A stretch of DNA of 17,246 nucleotides from Candidatus Sumerlaeota bacterium (GTDB lineage: Bacteria > Sumerlaeota > Sumerlaeia > MWCT01): the NCBI GenBank assembly GCA_026398545.1, contig JAPLSR010000234.1, positions 1 to 17,246 on the forward strand, written 5' to 3'. Under the pieces are notes generated by a model. The model made no database searches. It was given only the letters and a program-made list of their open reading frames with translations, and had not been told where the DNA came from. Position 1 is the stretch's first letter. Each line of letters begins with the position of its first letter. Below are positions 7,256 to 14,854 of this stretch, in pieces. A program made the translations under genes and the position numbers.

Positions 7256-8959
7256 CTACTTCAGTTGAAAAATGAGGATGGTGGGACCCGCACTGCGCCA
7301 GGGAACGGGTTCAAATTTTGCCACAGGCGCGAGCTCCCTGTTAACTTTTTTGTAAAAATCCCTTATGGGTTGAAGCCCCTGCCAGGTGTTTCTCTGCACG
7401 CGGTCATAATAATAACTGGAGCATATCAGCCAACCGACGCCTTTTTCTTTTAATCGCTCCACAGAATATTCCATTATCTCTTCAGGAAAGAGTTTATCCT
7501 TCCAGTTCGGCATGGGGAGGAATGTAGCGCTGTAAGACGGTCCAGGGTGCGGATATTTCGCCATCAGGGAGAAAAATCTCCCCGACCCGCCTTTAATTTT
7601 CGCATAGGAAATGAGGCCTTCAATTGTTTCACGCGAAAGATTCACAGATGGGTGATACTGATAATAAAATTCAGTATCAAAGGCGATTTTCCCGGAGGTC
7701 GGGATATGCTCCGTAATCCAGCGGGCGGCGGTGATACGCGTATCTTCTCCCGTGGTCTCCGCATCGAACTTTAATGCCCTGTAAAAGGGAGAAATCACAA
7801 GAATGATGCAAGCAAAAACCGTGATGGCGCCCCTCCATCTGAAAAAATCGGAAGTCAGAAAACAGGCGGTGAGGAGCGCCAGCGCAGGCGTCAGGGGAAG
7901 TATGTAATGCAAATCCCGATGACCCGAGAACTTGATTGAAAAAAGATTCAGAAAAAGAAATAACAACAGGGCAATAAGCATCCGGAAGTCATGATTTCGG
8001 GGTTTTCCGCGCCCCAGCCCGTATCCTTTATAAATGGATGCAAGGGCGAATAAGACAGATGCACATGCCACGAGGGCAAATATCCATCCCATCTCTAACA
8101 CAAACATATTGACGAAAAACCGAAGACCATAGTTGGTCTCCGACCCAAGCATGAAGGTCTCCCACTTGAGCTGTCTGAATATCGTGGATGTCAGAATGCC
8201 GTGTATAAACCCGAAAGGATGGATGGCGAGATATGGAATCCCGATGCAAATCCCCGCAAGAAGCCCTGAAAGGACATACAGCAATGTCTTGAATGTCCGC
8301 GCCTTCTCCTTAAAACAATGCGGCATGAAAAGGATTGGGAAGATGATGGCGATAAATCCATTATATTTTGTGGCTGTGGCAAAACCAACCAGCAAGCCTG
8401 ATAAAAAATATAAACCCGCCTTCCCCGTCTCGCCCGCCCTGAAAGAGGCAAGCAGGGTTGCATAGGCAAGAAAGACAAGAAGCGAATCCTCCTTGGCAAC
8501 ATGGGCAAGACTCACGGTTGTATAGCAGAACGTGAGAAGAAACGCCGCAATCAGGCCGGTTTTTACATCCCTGAATTTCCGCCCGAGCCTGTAACATAAA
8601 TATATCGTCGCCGTCGCGGAGGCAACGCTCAGAAGCCTCGCTGTGAAATAAAAAACCGTTGGATTCTGAATGAAAAGCCTTTCAAAATCCGCCACACCCT
8701 TAATAATCCCGAAAATCCTGTAAAAGAGAAAAATCGCACCATATATAAACAGCAGCAAAACATTCATGAAGGCTGGTTTGCTGAAATGATGGGGCTTCAG
8801 CTCTCCCGCTGCGAGCGAAAGGGTTCGCGCCACAACATCAATTTCATCTGAAGAAAAATAACCTGTCCGTGGAAGACCGTAGGATATGGAAATTACGCGC
8901 AGGGCAAACCCTGCCATGAGAATGAAACATAAAAGCAGATATGCCTTTCTCTCAGTCAC
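7256..8959 (-). CDS. GT39-like (PMT/ArnT-type) membrane glycosyltransferase
   Basis: A 567-residue polytopic protein of the GT-C fold, probably moving a sugar from a polyprenyl-phosphate carrier at the outer face of the membrane. After the first membrane helix (about 6-25) the first external loop holds FSSDEID, with Asp38/Glu39 in the acidic position typical of the PMT/ArnT superfamily. HVAKEDSLL (about 153-161) and the later GLLVGFATATKYNG loop are also typical. About a dozen hydrophobic segments follow, then a soluble C-terminal part. Start is GTG 8959, since an in-frame TGA lies 7 codons upstream and no ATG intervenes. AAGG abuts the GTG, so the SD is not at ideal spacing. The stop is TAG. 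It diverges from the AftB-like gene, making an envelope-glycan locus likely. Acceptor and donor unknown. Confidence 0.85.
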   Translation of the reverse strand: MTERKAYLLLCFILMAGFALRVISISYGLPRTGYFSSDEIDVVARTLSLAAGELKPHHFSKPAFMNVLLLFIYGAIFLFYRIFGIIKGVADFERLFIQNPTVFYFTARLLSVASATATIYLCYRLGRKFRDVKTGLIAAFLLTFCYTTVSLAHVAKEDSLLVFLAYATLLASFRAGETGKAGLYFLSGLLVGFATATKYNGFIAIIFPILFMPHCFKEKARTFKTLLYVLSGLLAGICIGIPYLAIHPFGFIHGILTSTIFRQLKWETFMLGSETNYGLRFFVNMFVLEMGWIFALVACASVLFALASIYKGYGLGRGKPRNHDFRMLIALLLFLFLNLFSIKFSGHRDLHYILPLTPALALLTACFLTSDFFRWRGAITVFACIILVISPFYRALKFDAETTGEDTRITAARWITEHIPTSGKIAFDTEFYYQYHPSVNLSRETIEGLISYAKIKGGSGRFFSLMAKYPHPGPSYSATFLPMPNWKDKLFPEEIMEYSVERLKEKGVGWLICSSYYYDRVQRNTWQGLQPIRDFYKKVNRELAPVAKFEPVPWRSAGPTILIFQLK

Positions 8960-9203
8960 CTTGATTCGAGTTTCTCATCAAAGTTTATACGGATGCGCTC
9001 CCCACAAATTCAATTCCTCCATATAAAACTCTCACCCAACTGTAAAGGTCAATATGATTATCCCCTTACCAGACTGACACACACGCCATCGCCTTATCAT
9101 TACTATTTGATTGAAAAAGATTGAATCCTAACCTGTGATAATTTTAATTATATCGTTACATGCACAGCGAGCGATTCCTGATTCTGGGTGTGACTGTTAA
9201 AAA
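8960..9203 (+). other. AT-rich divergent spacer between glycosyltransferase genes
   Basis: A 244-bp gap that must hold start signals for the minus GT39-like gene and the plus AftB-like gene. Minus-strand TTGACC (9052-9047) with TTTATA (9027-9022) and plus-strand TTGAAT (9121-9126) upstream of TAATTA (9145-9150) are weak promoter candidates. A GGAGG on the minus strand (9020-9016) precedes only an 11-codon TTG frame and looks accidental. No RNA gene or protein gene is seen. Confidence 0.3.
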
Positions 9204-10793
9204 ATGTTCAACACGAACAAATCATGCAAATCCCGACACCGCATCTTCCTGCTGATATTATCAGCCTATATCCTCTACGCAATACTTTTCATCTGCCGGA
9301 CAAGTTTCAAGGTCGGAGGCGTGCGTTATTACTGCCTCTTTGACGATGCCATGATTTCGATGACGTATGCCCGCAATCTGGCGCATGGACATGGCCTCGT
9401 CTGGCATCCGGCGGGGGAACGTGTGGAGGGATTCACAAATCTTCTGTGGGTTATCTACATGGCGCTCTTTCACCTCCTGCCCATTGCGCAATCAAAGATA
9501 AGTCTTTTCATCCAGGCAAGCGGTGCGCTCTTCCTCGCATTGAATTGTCTGATAGTAAAAAGGATTGCGAGCCTGCTTTCAGAAGACTCCATGCCGGTTG
9601 CCGCCGCAGCGATGGCGCTGACGGCGTTTTATCTCCCGCTCAATAACTGGGCGCTTCAGGGAATGGAGGTCGGGGCGCTCACACTTCTCATCAGCATGAC
9701 CGTTCTGGAGATTTTGAAAAATCTGAAAACCGGCGGTCGCTCTCCCCTGCCCTTTTTGCTCCTTGGTCTTGCTTCCCTCTTCAGGATAGACCTCTTTACC
9801 CCCTATGTGGTTGTCCTGCTATTCCTCATCATCAGCGACCCCAAAAACAGGAGATATAATCTCATCACGGGACTTGTTATCCTGTTGATTTCCGCCCTCT
9901 CGCAAACGATCTTCAGGTTATTCTATTACGGCGACTGGCTACCCAACACATACTACCTTAAGATTTCAGGCGTGCCGCTCCTCTTGAGGATGGAGAGGGG
10001 ATTGGTGGTGCTTGCGCTATTTATATGGAAGATGAACTGGGTTTTTTTCCTGATTGCCTTCCTGCCGCTCATCCTGCGTAAAAACAAGACCCTTCTCCTG
10101 CCGTCAGCGCTCATTATGACCCAGATGGCTTACAGTGTCTATGTTGGCGGCGACTCGTGGGACTGGTGGGGCGGGAGCAACCGGTTCATCTCCATCATCA
10201 TGCCTCTCTTTTTCATCCTGTTTGCCTGCGGGACTCGCGACCTGACGGAAATCATAACCGGAGGAATGGGATGGAAAAAATCAAACACCCTTTTTGCGGT
10301 TCTCATCCTCGGCGCACTTGTGAATTTCAACGCCATCAGCGGACCGGCGGCGCTGGCAGAGTGGCTGCTCATCAAAAAGCCCCTCCATGTGGAGGATAAT
10401 CGGGAAAAGGTTCGGGAGGCGCTCCTTCTAAAACAAATCACACGCAAGGACGCGCGCATCGCCGTGACATGGGGAGGCATACCGATTTATTTCTCCAAAA
10501 GGCAGGGCGTGGACCTCCTCGGCAAGAACGACCGCATAATTGCCCGGCAAAAAATGAGACCGATAAGTGGCATCCGCGAATTCAACCCCGGTCATCTGAA
10601 AAGGGACTATGCCTATTCTATCGGACAGTTGCGCCCGGATGTGGTTGCCGAGCTGGGTCGCGCACCCGAAGAGGCGGAGCCATTTCTGAAACAGTATTAT
10701 GACAGAATAGCTCTCGAGGGATTTTCTTTTTATCTCCTGAAAGGCTCGCAAAATATAACATTTATCCCACAACAGGGAGCATGCGCACCATGA
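9204..10793 (+). CDS. AftB-like GT-C membrane glycosyltransferase
   Basis: A 529-residue polytopic protein. After an N-terminal helix (about 13-30), the first external loop carries FDDAMISMTYARNLAHGHGL (46-65) and then PAGERVEGFTNLLW (69-82). This D-D, G-x-G-L-V, GERVEG-[YF]-T pattern is what I know from AftB-type (Rv3805c-like) terminal arabinofuranosyltransferases and relatives spread through many bacteria. Asp47/Asp48 would be the catalytic or donor-binding pair. The soluble tail has VDLLGKNDRIIA and a PGHLKRDYA segment also seen in that group. Donor sugar is not predictable; arabinose should not be assumed outside actinobacteria. The SD is weak (GGGTG about 14 nt before ATG 9204). Its TGA stop overlaps the ATG of the GT4 gene (ATGA), so the pair is translationally coupled. 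Confidence 0.8.
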   Translation: MFNTNKSCKSRHRIFLLILSAYILYAILFICRTSFKVGGVRYYCLFDDAMISMTYARNLAHGHGLVWHPAGERVEGFTNLLWVIYMALFHLLPIAQSKISLFIQASGALFLALNCLIVKRIASLLSEDSMPVAAAAMALTAFYLPLNNWALQGMEVGALTLLISMTVLEILKNLKTGGRSPLPFLLLGLASLFRIDLFTPYVVVLLFLIISDPKNRRYNLITGLVILLISALSQTIFRLFYYGDWLPNTYYLKISGVPLLLRMERGLVVLALFIWKMNWVFFLIAFLPLILRKNKTLLLPSALIMTQMAYSVYVGGDSWDWWGGSNRFISIIMPLFFILFACGTRDLTEIITGGMGWKKSNTLFAVLILGALVNFNAISGPAALAEWLLIKKPLHVEDNREKVREALLLKQITRKDARIAVTWGGIPIYFSKRQGVDLLGKNDRIIARQKMRPISGIREFNPGHLKRDYAYSIGQLRPDVVAELGRAPEEAEPFLKQYYDRIALEGFSFYLLKGSQNITFIPQQGACAP

Positions 10794-12076
10794 GGAAACT
10801 CCTGCTCATCTCATACGATTTCCCGCCAGCCATTACCGGCGTTCGACGCATCCTGAAATGGATTCATTATCTACCTGAATCCGGCTGGGAATGCGCCGTC
10901 CTGACCGTCAAGCCGGTGCACACGGCACGCCGTGACCCCTCCCCCCTTCTGGAACTGAAGGAACGCGGCGTCCCCATTTTCCGAAGCGGCTCCCTCGACC
11001 TGTATCGTCTTGCGGAGATTTTTTCCCCCCATAGGGAAGGCGATGAAAAACCCGGAACCCATGCAACCGGGAAATCCAAATCGCTTATGGATTTTCTGCG
11101 TCGGTGGGTCTTTCTGCCGGACGACCGATGCGGGTGGATTCCTTTTGCGGTGGCAAGGGGTTTCCGTCTCATCCGCCGCCTCAAACCCGATGCCATTCTC
11201 ACAACATCATATCCTCACTCGGCGCATGTGGCAGGGCTTTTTCTGAAATTACTCACTGGCGTCCCCTGGGTGGCGGACTTCCGCGATGCCTGGACGCAAA
11301 ATGATGAATTCTTCCGCCCGCCCACGCCCCTGCACGCACTGCTCCAGCGCGCCCTTGAAAAATGGGTGGCACGGCGCTGTGATCTTCTACTCGCCGTGTC
11401 TGAGCCAATCTCCGCCCATTTCCGCGGGTTGCTCGGCGGCTCGGGACAAAAAGTCCACACACTGACCAATGGTTATGACGATGCTGATTTTGCCAGTTTG
11501 ACATCTCATCCATCTGAAAAATTTTCACTTGTTTACACCGGTTCCCTCTTCGGCGAAAGAACGCCCACCCCTTTCATCCGGGCGATGAATGTCCTCCTGA
11601 CTGAACATCCAGAGTGGCGGGCTGACTTTGATGTGAGGTTCTATTCTGCCCTCGATGACTCCTCTTTCATGGAAATCCGGCAGATGCATCTTGAGGATGT
11701 GATTCATGTGGAGGGACTGTGTTCTTATCGAGAGAGTCTCCAGCGCCAGATGGATGCCACCATCCTTTTAATCTTCATTGCGCCGGGTCCAAATGCCGCC
11801 GTCATGATGACGCAGAAGGTGTTTGAATATCTCCGGAGCGGACGCCATATCCTGGCGATGATACCTGAAGGCGCATGCCGCAGCCTTCTGCAGCAATTTG
11901 AGGGCGTGGAAATTGTCCATCCTGCGGATATTGATGGGATTAAATCGCGCTTAATAGACCTCTACCTGAAATGGAAATCCGGTCTCTTAAGCGTCCCGAT
12001 GCGAAAAGGGATTGAACAATACGACCGCCGCAATCTGACGATAGAACTTGCGTCACTTCTTGATAAAATCAATTAA
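10790..12076 (+). CDS. GT4-family glycosyltransferase
   Basis: A 428-residue cytoplasmic or membrane-associated GT-B glycosyltransferase. The N-terminal acceptor domain opens MRKLLLISYDFPPAITGVRR, the usual YDFPP-x-x-G start of GT4 enzymes. WVADFRDAW, LTNGYDDADF and YTGSLFGERTP lie in order, the last opening the nucleotide-sugar-binding domain, and MTQKVFEYLRSGRHIL holds the glutamate region that contacts the donor. ATG 10790 overlaps the previous stop and has GGGAG 10 nt upstream; ATG 10781 lies only 1 nt from that SD and is disfavoured. It probably acts with the AftB-like enzyme on one glycan. It converges with the 62-residue gene over a 5-bp gap. Confidence 0.88.
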   Translation: MRKLLLISYDFPPAITGVRRILKWIHYLPESGWECAVLTVKPVHTARRDPSPLLELKERGVPIFRSGSLDLYRLAEIFSPHREGDEKPGTHATGKSKSLMDFLRRWVFLPDDRCGWIPFAVARGFRLIRRLKPDAILTTSYPHSAHVAGLFLKLLTGVPWVADFRDAWTQNDEFFRPPTPLHALLQRALEKWVARRCDLLLAVSEPISAHFRGLLGGSGQKVHTLTNGYDDADFASLTSHPSEKFSLVYTGSLFGERTPTPFIRAMNVLLTEHPEWRADFDVRFYSALDDSSFMEIRQMHLEDVIHVEGLCSYRESLQRQMDATILLIFIAPGPNAAVMMTQKVFEYLRSGRHILAMIPEGACRSLLQQFEGVEIVHPADIDGIKSRLIDLYLKWKSGLLSVPMRKGIEQYDRRNLTIELASLLDKIN

Positions 12077-12081
12077 AACTC

Positions 12082-12270
12082 TCATTTCCCGCCTATGCGA
12101 TTCCAGATTTGCTGAGACCATTTATCTTCTCGCACCTTGGTTTTGATGAACTCCATATAGGAAATGAATTCATCTTTCCGCTTTTCATACTCCTGTATCA
12201 ATTTTATTTGGGACTGGCGTTTGAATTCTACACAATCGAATTTTTTACATGTTTTAATCATCGCCTCCAT
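12082..12270 (-). CDS. Small orphan protein (62 aa), unknown function
   Basis: A short, highly charged protein: MEAMIKTCKKFDCVEFK, then a long probably helical stretch rich in K, E, R and Q, ending WSQQIWNRIGGK. The C-V-E-x-K-R start resembles small proteins that I have seen near toxin-like genes, but I cannot assign a family and no partner gene is adjacent. Reality is supported by three signals in a row: a good -35/-10 (12386-12357), a GGAGGT site 5 nt before ATG 12270 (12281-12276), and a coherent frame. The frame can be extended to ATG 12330, but the SD favours 12270; ATG 12261 is also possible. Confidence 0.65.
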   Translation of the reverse strand: MEAMIKTCKKFDCVEFKRQSQIKLIQEYEKRKDEFISYMEFIKTKVREDKWSQQIWNRIGGK

Positions 12271-12275
12271 ATTCC

Positions 12276-12281
12276 ACCTCC
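12276..12281 (-). promoter_or_regulatory. Strong Shine-Dalgarno of the 62-aa gene
   Basis: GGAGGT on the minus strand sits 5 nt before ATG 12270. It is one of the best ribosome-binding sites in the window and rules in favour of the 62-residue form over the 82-residue one. Confidence 0.75.
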
Positions 12282-12327
12282 AAGGGGCTGCGAATATCCA
12301 TAAGACCATATCCATGTGAGAACAAAT

Positions 12328-12351
12328 CAACTGTTAAGTTCTAACGAGTTG
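12328..12351 (-). other. Hairpin at the predicted 5' end of the 62-aa gene mRNA
   Basis: Arms CAACT-GTTA (12328-12336) and TAAC-g-AGTTG (12342-12351) can pair over 9 bp with one bulged base and a 5-nt loop. The element starts where transcription from the promoter at 12357-12386 should begin, so it may cap and stabilise the message or bind a regulator. Confidence 0.4.
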
Positions 12352-12356
12352 GAAAC

Positions 12357-12386
12357 TTTATAGTAAATGAGGCGGGAATGAGTCAA
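12357..12386 (-). promoter_or_regulatory. Sigma-70-type promoter of the 62-aa gene
   Basis: On the minus strand TTGACT (12386-12381) and TATAAA (12362-12357) are 18 bp apart. Transcription should start near 12350, leaving a leader of about 80 nt before ATG 12270. Confidence 0.55.
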
Positions 12387-12423
12387 TATTTTTTAATTTT
12401 AGATCACTGACAACGCTGATTCC

Positions 12424-12446
12424 ACAGCGGGGTAAAGCCGCGCTGT
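12424..12446 (-). other. GC-rich hairpin downstream of the symporter gene
   Basis: ACAGCG (12424-12429) pairs with CGCTGT (12441-12446). After one G-G mismatch, GG/CC extends the stem around a 5-nt loop. It lies about 50 nt past the symporter stop and upstream of the 62-aa gene promoter. No U-tract follows on either strand, so it is not a standard intrinsic terminator. Confidence 0.4.
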
Positions 12447-12466
12447 AAGAATGAGCTGTTTATATG

Positions 12467-12493
12467 ATTCGTGTCAATTAGTGGAGATTCGTG
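12467..12493. repeat. Three ATTMGTG units on an exact 10-bp period
   Basis: ATTCGTG (12467), ATTAGTG (12477) and ATTCGTG (12487) begin exactly 10 bp apart and end 1 bp before the stop codon of the symporter (minus strand, 12495). On the other strand this reads as CACGAAT-type units. From memory, similar CACGAAT/AACAC strings recur between genes in many environmental genomes, so this may be one copy of a dispersed family. Confidence 0.5.
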
Positions 12494-12494
12494 G

Positions 12495-14252
12495 TTAAAC
12501 CTCTTTTGAGATTACTTGCTCGCGGCCTATCTGGGCATCCGGGTCGTCGGCGGCAATCTTGCCGGATTGGAAAATGACACCGGCGAGAACCATAATTGAC
12601 ATGCCCAGAGACGCAAACCAGGGCCAACCAATCGTAAGGTTTTTCTTTACTTCCACCCCATCCACAACATCTGTATACTTGAACAGATTCAGGAAAAAGA
12701 TAAATGCCACGAATGGAATCATCTTAAGAATGAGTCCGTGACTATCCTCACCGAAGTACATGGCTGCCAGAACAAAAAGGGCAGCCGTTAGAACAATCAG
12801 GGTGGATAGCGTCCAGCCGGTATGCTGCGCCACCGCAAGGACACTCATGATGCTGAGAGCCGCCGCCCAGGGCAGCGCCCGTGAACCACGGCGAAGACGC
12901 GGTATGAACGCCAGCAGGAATGTCCCAAGGATGCCGCCCGCTGTCAATCCCACAACGGCTAAAGCCAGTTCGATAATCAACCCCTTTCCCTGCCAAACCG
13001 CCCAGAAACCCGATGCCATGCCGCTCAGGGCGATGCCCCACAGGCAGACAAAGAATCGGCTCAGGCGAATGTTCGCCTTGTCACTGCCTTTGAGCTTTCC
13101 CGCAAGCCTCAAGCCGGTGATGGACTGCTCTGCAAGAGCGGAGAGGATGCCCTCAAGGGAAGATATGGCTGCGGCTAAAATGCCGGCAAGAATGATTCCA
13201 CCGAATATGGGATGCACCCTGTATTTTATGAATACCGGAAGCACGTTATTTCCCCAATCACTGATGGGCTGCAGCTCTGTGGGTCCAACGCCGGGGATGT
13301 TCGCCTTCTGGTAGAAAAACCACAGAGCCACACCCACAAAAAGGCAAATTATCATGACAATCTGACTGACACTGCTCCAGATAATCGCCTTGCGCGCATC
13401 AGACACGTTTTTGCAGCAGAAGGCTCGCTGCACCATCAGCTGGTCGGTTCCATAGGAGCCCAGACTTCCCAGTGAAGAGGCAATCACCGCCGCCCAGAAG
13501 GTGTAATTCGACCTGAGGTCAAAATCCCAGTTGAGCCAATGTAATTTGCCCGCCGCATAGGCGGTGCTTATCAGTGTGCCGACTGCAATACCATGTTTCC
13601 CCAATTCCAATACCACAACTGCGAGTGTTAAAAGTGCGGAAAACACAAAGATGAGGAATTGAATCGCATTGGTCCAGATAACTGTAACAATGCCCCCCAT
13701 GAATGTCCATAGGATGGCAAACGCCCCAACGAGCCAGATTGCCCAGTGTATAGGCAGTCCGGTCATCACCTGGACAATCATGGCGGTAAGAAGGACGCGG
13801 GTGCCCTGACCGAGCGCGCCTCCCAGCATAAAGAGAAAACTGGTCATTTTGCGCGCCCGATTGCCCAGCTTGTTTCCTATGTATTCATACGGGCTGTAAA
13901 TTTCCCGTTCATAAAAAACCGGTATGAAGAGATAACCCACCAGAACGCGACCGATGACTGTTCCAATGCCGAGCACCATGTATGCCATGTTCCCAGTGGC
14001 AGTCCAGAGAAATGCGGGAACAGCCACCATGGTCATGGCGCTGATTTCAGTGGCTATGATGGAACCCGACACCGCCATCCAGGGCAGTTTGCGCCCTCCG
14101 AGGAAGAAGTCCCGGATTGTCGCCTGCCTGCCCGACATGTAATGTCCGAACCATGTGGTGAACACAATATAAAAAGCCACTATTGACCAGCTTATCCAAT
14201 TAAACTGGCTTTTCAGTCCTTCGGCGCCCTGCGCCACAGTCGTTGCATCCAT
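12495..14252 (-). CDS. Sodium/solute symporter (SSS family)
   Basis: A 585-residue inner-membrane transporter of the SSS (SLC5-like, LeuT-fold) family, which couples Na+ entry to uptake of sugars, amino acids, organic acids or similar. FFLGGRKLPWMAVSGSIIAT (about 49-68) is the classic TM1 region of the family, and GGIVTVIWTNAIQFLIF (about 185-202) is the conserved W-T-D/N-x-x-Q segment. About 13 hydrophobic segments are visible through to a charged tail ending ISKEV. Substrate unknown. ATG 14252 has GAGGTGA 4 nt upstream. It diverges from a 96-aa membrane protein with mirrored promoter arms (14291-14384), suggesting shared control. Length and motifs are complete. Confidence 0.9.
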   Translation of the reverse strand: MDATTVAQGAEGLKSQFNWISWSIVAFYIVFTTWFGHYMSGRQATIRDFFLGGRKLPWMAVSGSIIATEISAMTMVAVPAFLWTATGNMAYMVLGIGTVIGRVLVGYLFIPVFYEREIYSPYEYIGNKLGNRARKMTSFLFMLGGALGQGTRVLLTAMIVQVMTGLPIHWAIWLVGAFAILWTFMGGIVTVIWTNAIQFLIFVFSALLTLAVVVLELGKHGIAVGTLISTAYAAGKLHWLNWDFDLRSNYTFWAAVIASSLGSLGSYGTDQLMVQRAFCCKNVSDARKAIIWSSVSQIVMIICLFVGVALWFFYQKANIPGVGPTELQPISDWGNNVLPVFIKYRVHPIFGGIILAGILAAAISSLEGILSALAEQSITGLRLAGKLKGSDKANIRLSRFFVCLWGIALSGMASGFWAVWQGKGLIIELALAVVGLTAGGILGTFLLAFIPRLRRGSRALPWAAALSIMSVLAVAQHTGWTLSTLIVLTAALFVLAAMYFGEDSHGLILKMIPFVAFIFFLNLFKYTDVVDGVEVKKNLTIGWPWFASLGMSIMVLAGVIFQSGKIAADDPDAQIGREQVISKEV

Positions 14253-14290
14253 TTCTCACCTCTAATAAAAAAATTCAAACAAGACATGAC

Positions 14291-14317
14291 ACAATATCCC
14301 TGAAGATTAAAAGTCAA
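14291..14317 (-). promoter_or_regulatory. Left arm of the mirrored promoter pair (symporter)
   Basis: Minus strand: TTGACT (14317-14312), then ATCTTCAGGGATA (14307-14295), with TATTGT (14296-14291) 15 bp after the hexamer. The same arrangement occurs in inverted orientation 41 bp to the right, which suggests a common regulator. The 15-bp spacing is short for a sigma-70 promoter. Confidence 0.45.
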
Positions 14318-14357
14318 TAATTTTATGACAAAAAAAATCGCATACAAATTGTTATGG

Positions 14358-14384
14358 TTGACAGAGAAATCTTCGGGATAAAAT
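14358..14384 (+). promoter_or_regulatory. Right arm of the mirrored promoter pair (96-aa gene)
   Basis: Plus strand: TTGACA (14358-14363), then ATCTTCGGGATA (14369-14380), with TAAAAT (14379-14384) 15 bp after the hexamer. GGGATA lies 11 bp beyond the TTGAC hexamer in both arms. Transcription would start near 14392, about 36 nt before ATG 14429. Confidence 0.5.
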
Positions 14385-14428
14385 ATTATCTTTATAAGAA
14401 AAAATAGAATTGGGGTGATTTCGTCATT

Positions 14429-14719
14429 ATGGATATTCCGGTGCCGGTTTTATGGATTGTGTCAGGCACTCTTGCACTATTGGGAAGCTGGATTATTATA
14501 GTCAACTACGCCTGTGCGATTCAGTGGTATGTGCGGCGGAAGCATAGTTCAATGATTCCCTTGTTAGGTGGCGTGCTGTTTGCGCTTGCCATGCTGCATT
14601 GTCCGATGCCTGGAGTCAGAAGGCTGGCATGGCTACCCCTCGTTTTCGATTTGGGATGCCTTTTTACACTGCTGAACTTTCTTTATGCGGTTTTCGTGTT
14701 GAAATGTTTCAAAAAATAA
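14429..14719 (+). CDS. Small three-helix membrane protein, unknown function
   Basis: A 96-residue hydrophobic protein with three predicted membrane segments: about 6-31 (VPVLWIVSGTLALLGSWIII onward), about 42-58 (MIPLLGGVLFALAMLHC) and about 66-91 (LAWLPLVFDLGCLFTLLNFL onward). A W-Y-V-R-R-K-H-S-S-M-I-P-L-L-G-G loop lies between the first two; I recall similar small uncharacterised proteins with an R-R-K-x-S-x-I-P loop in many bacteria. Some SSS transporters have small membrane subunits, and this gene faces one, but I see no specific match. ATG 14429 has GGGGTGA about 11 nt upstream. Confident as a gene, not as a function. Confidence 0.75.
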   Translation: MDIPVPVLWIVSGTLALLGSWIIIVNYACAIQWYVRRKHSSMIPLLGGVLFALAMLHCPMPGVRRLAWLPLVFDLGCLFTLLNFLYAVFVLKCFKK

Positions 14720-14731
14720 TTTAAACGCATA

Positions 14732-14832
14732 ATTAAGAATGCCTGAGAAAAGAATCGGCCTTATATGGATTCACCATAAGACCACCTAAGGCGGATAGTG
14801 AAATAGTTATCAAGTTATTAGTGATTCTTAAT
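14732..14832. repeat. Nested inverted repeats in a convergent spacer
   Basis: The 135-bp gap between the 96-aa gene and DUF2283 is flanked by a perfect 9-bp inverted repeat, ATTAAGAAT (14732-14740) and ATTCTTAAT (14824-14832). Inside is a second pair, GCCTTA (14758-14763) and TAAGGC (14787-14792). It could be a small MITE-like relic, a structured 3' end for either gene, or chance in AT-rich DNA. No ORF is seen in it. Confidence 0.35.
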
Positions 14833-14854
14833 ATCTCTTCTGTAATAATGGAGA

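Noticed and set aside
8975..9020. Leader peptide before the GT39-like gene
   Set aside because: GGAGG precedes an 11-codon TTG frame with no run of regulatory codons or attenuator hairpins. Probably chance.
12760..13314. 184-codon plus-strand ORF
   Set aside because: It is antisense to the symporter, and its arginine/proline/methionine-rich translation shows no protein-like pattern.
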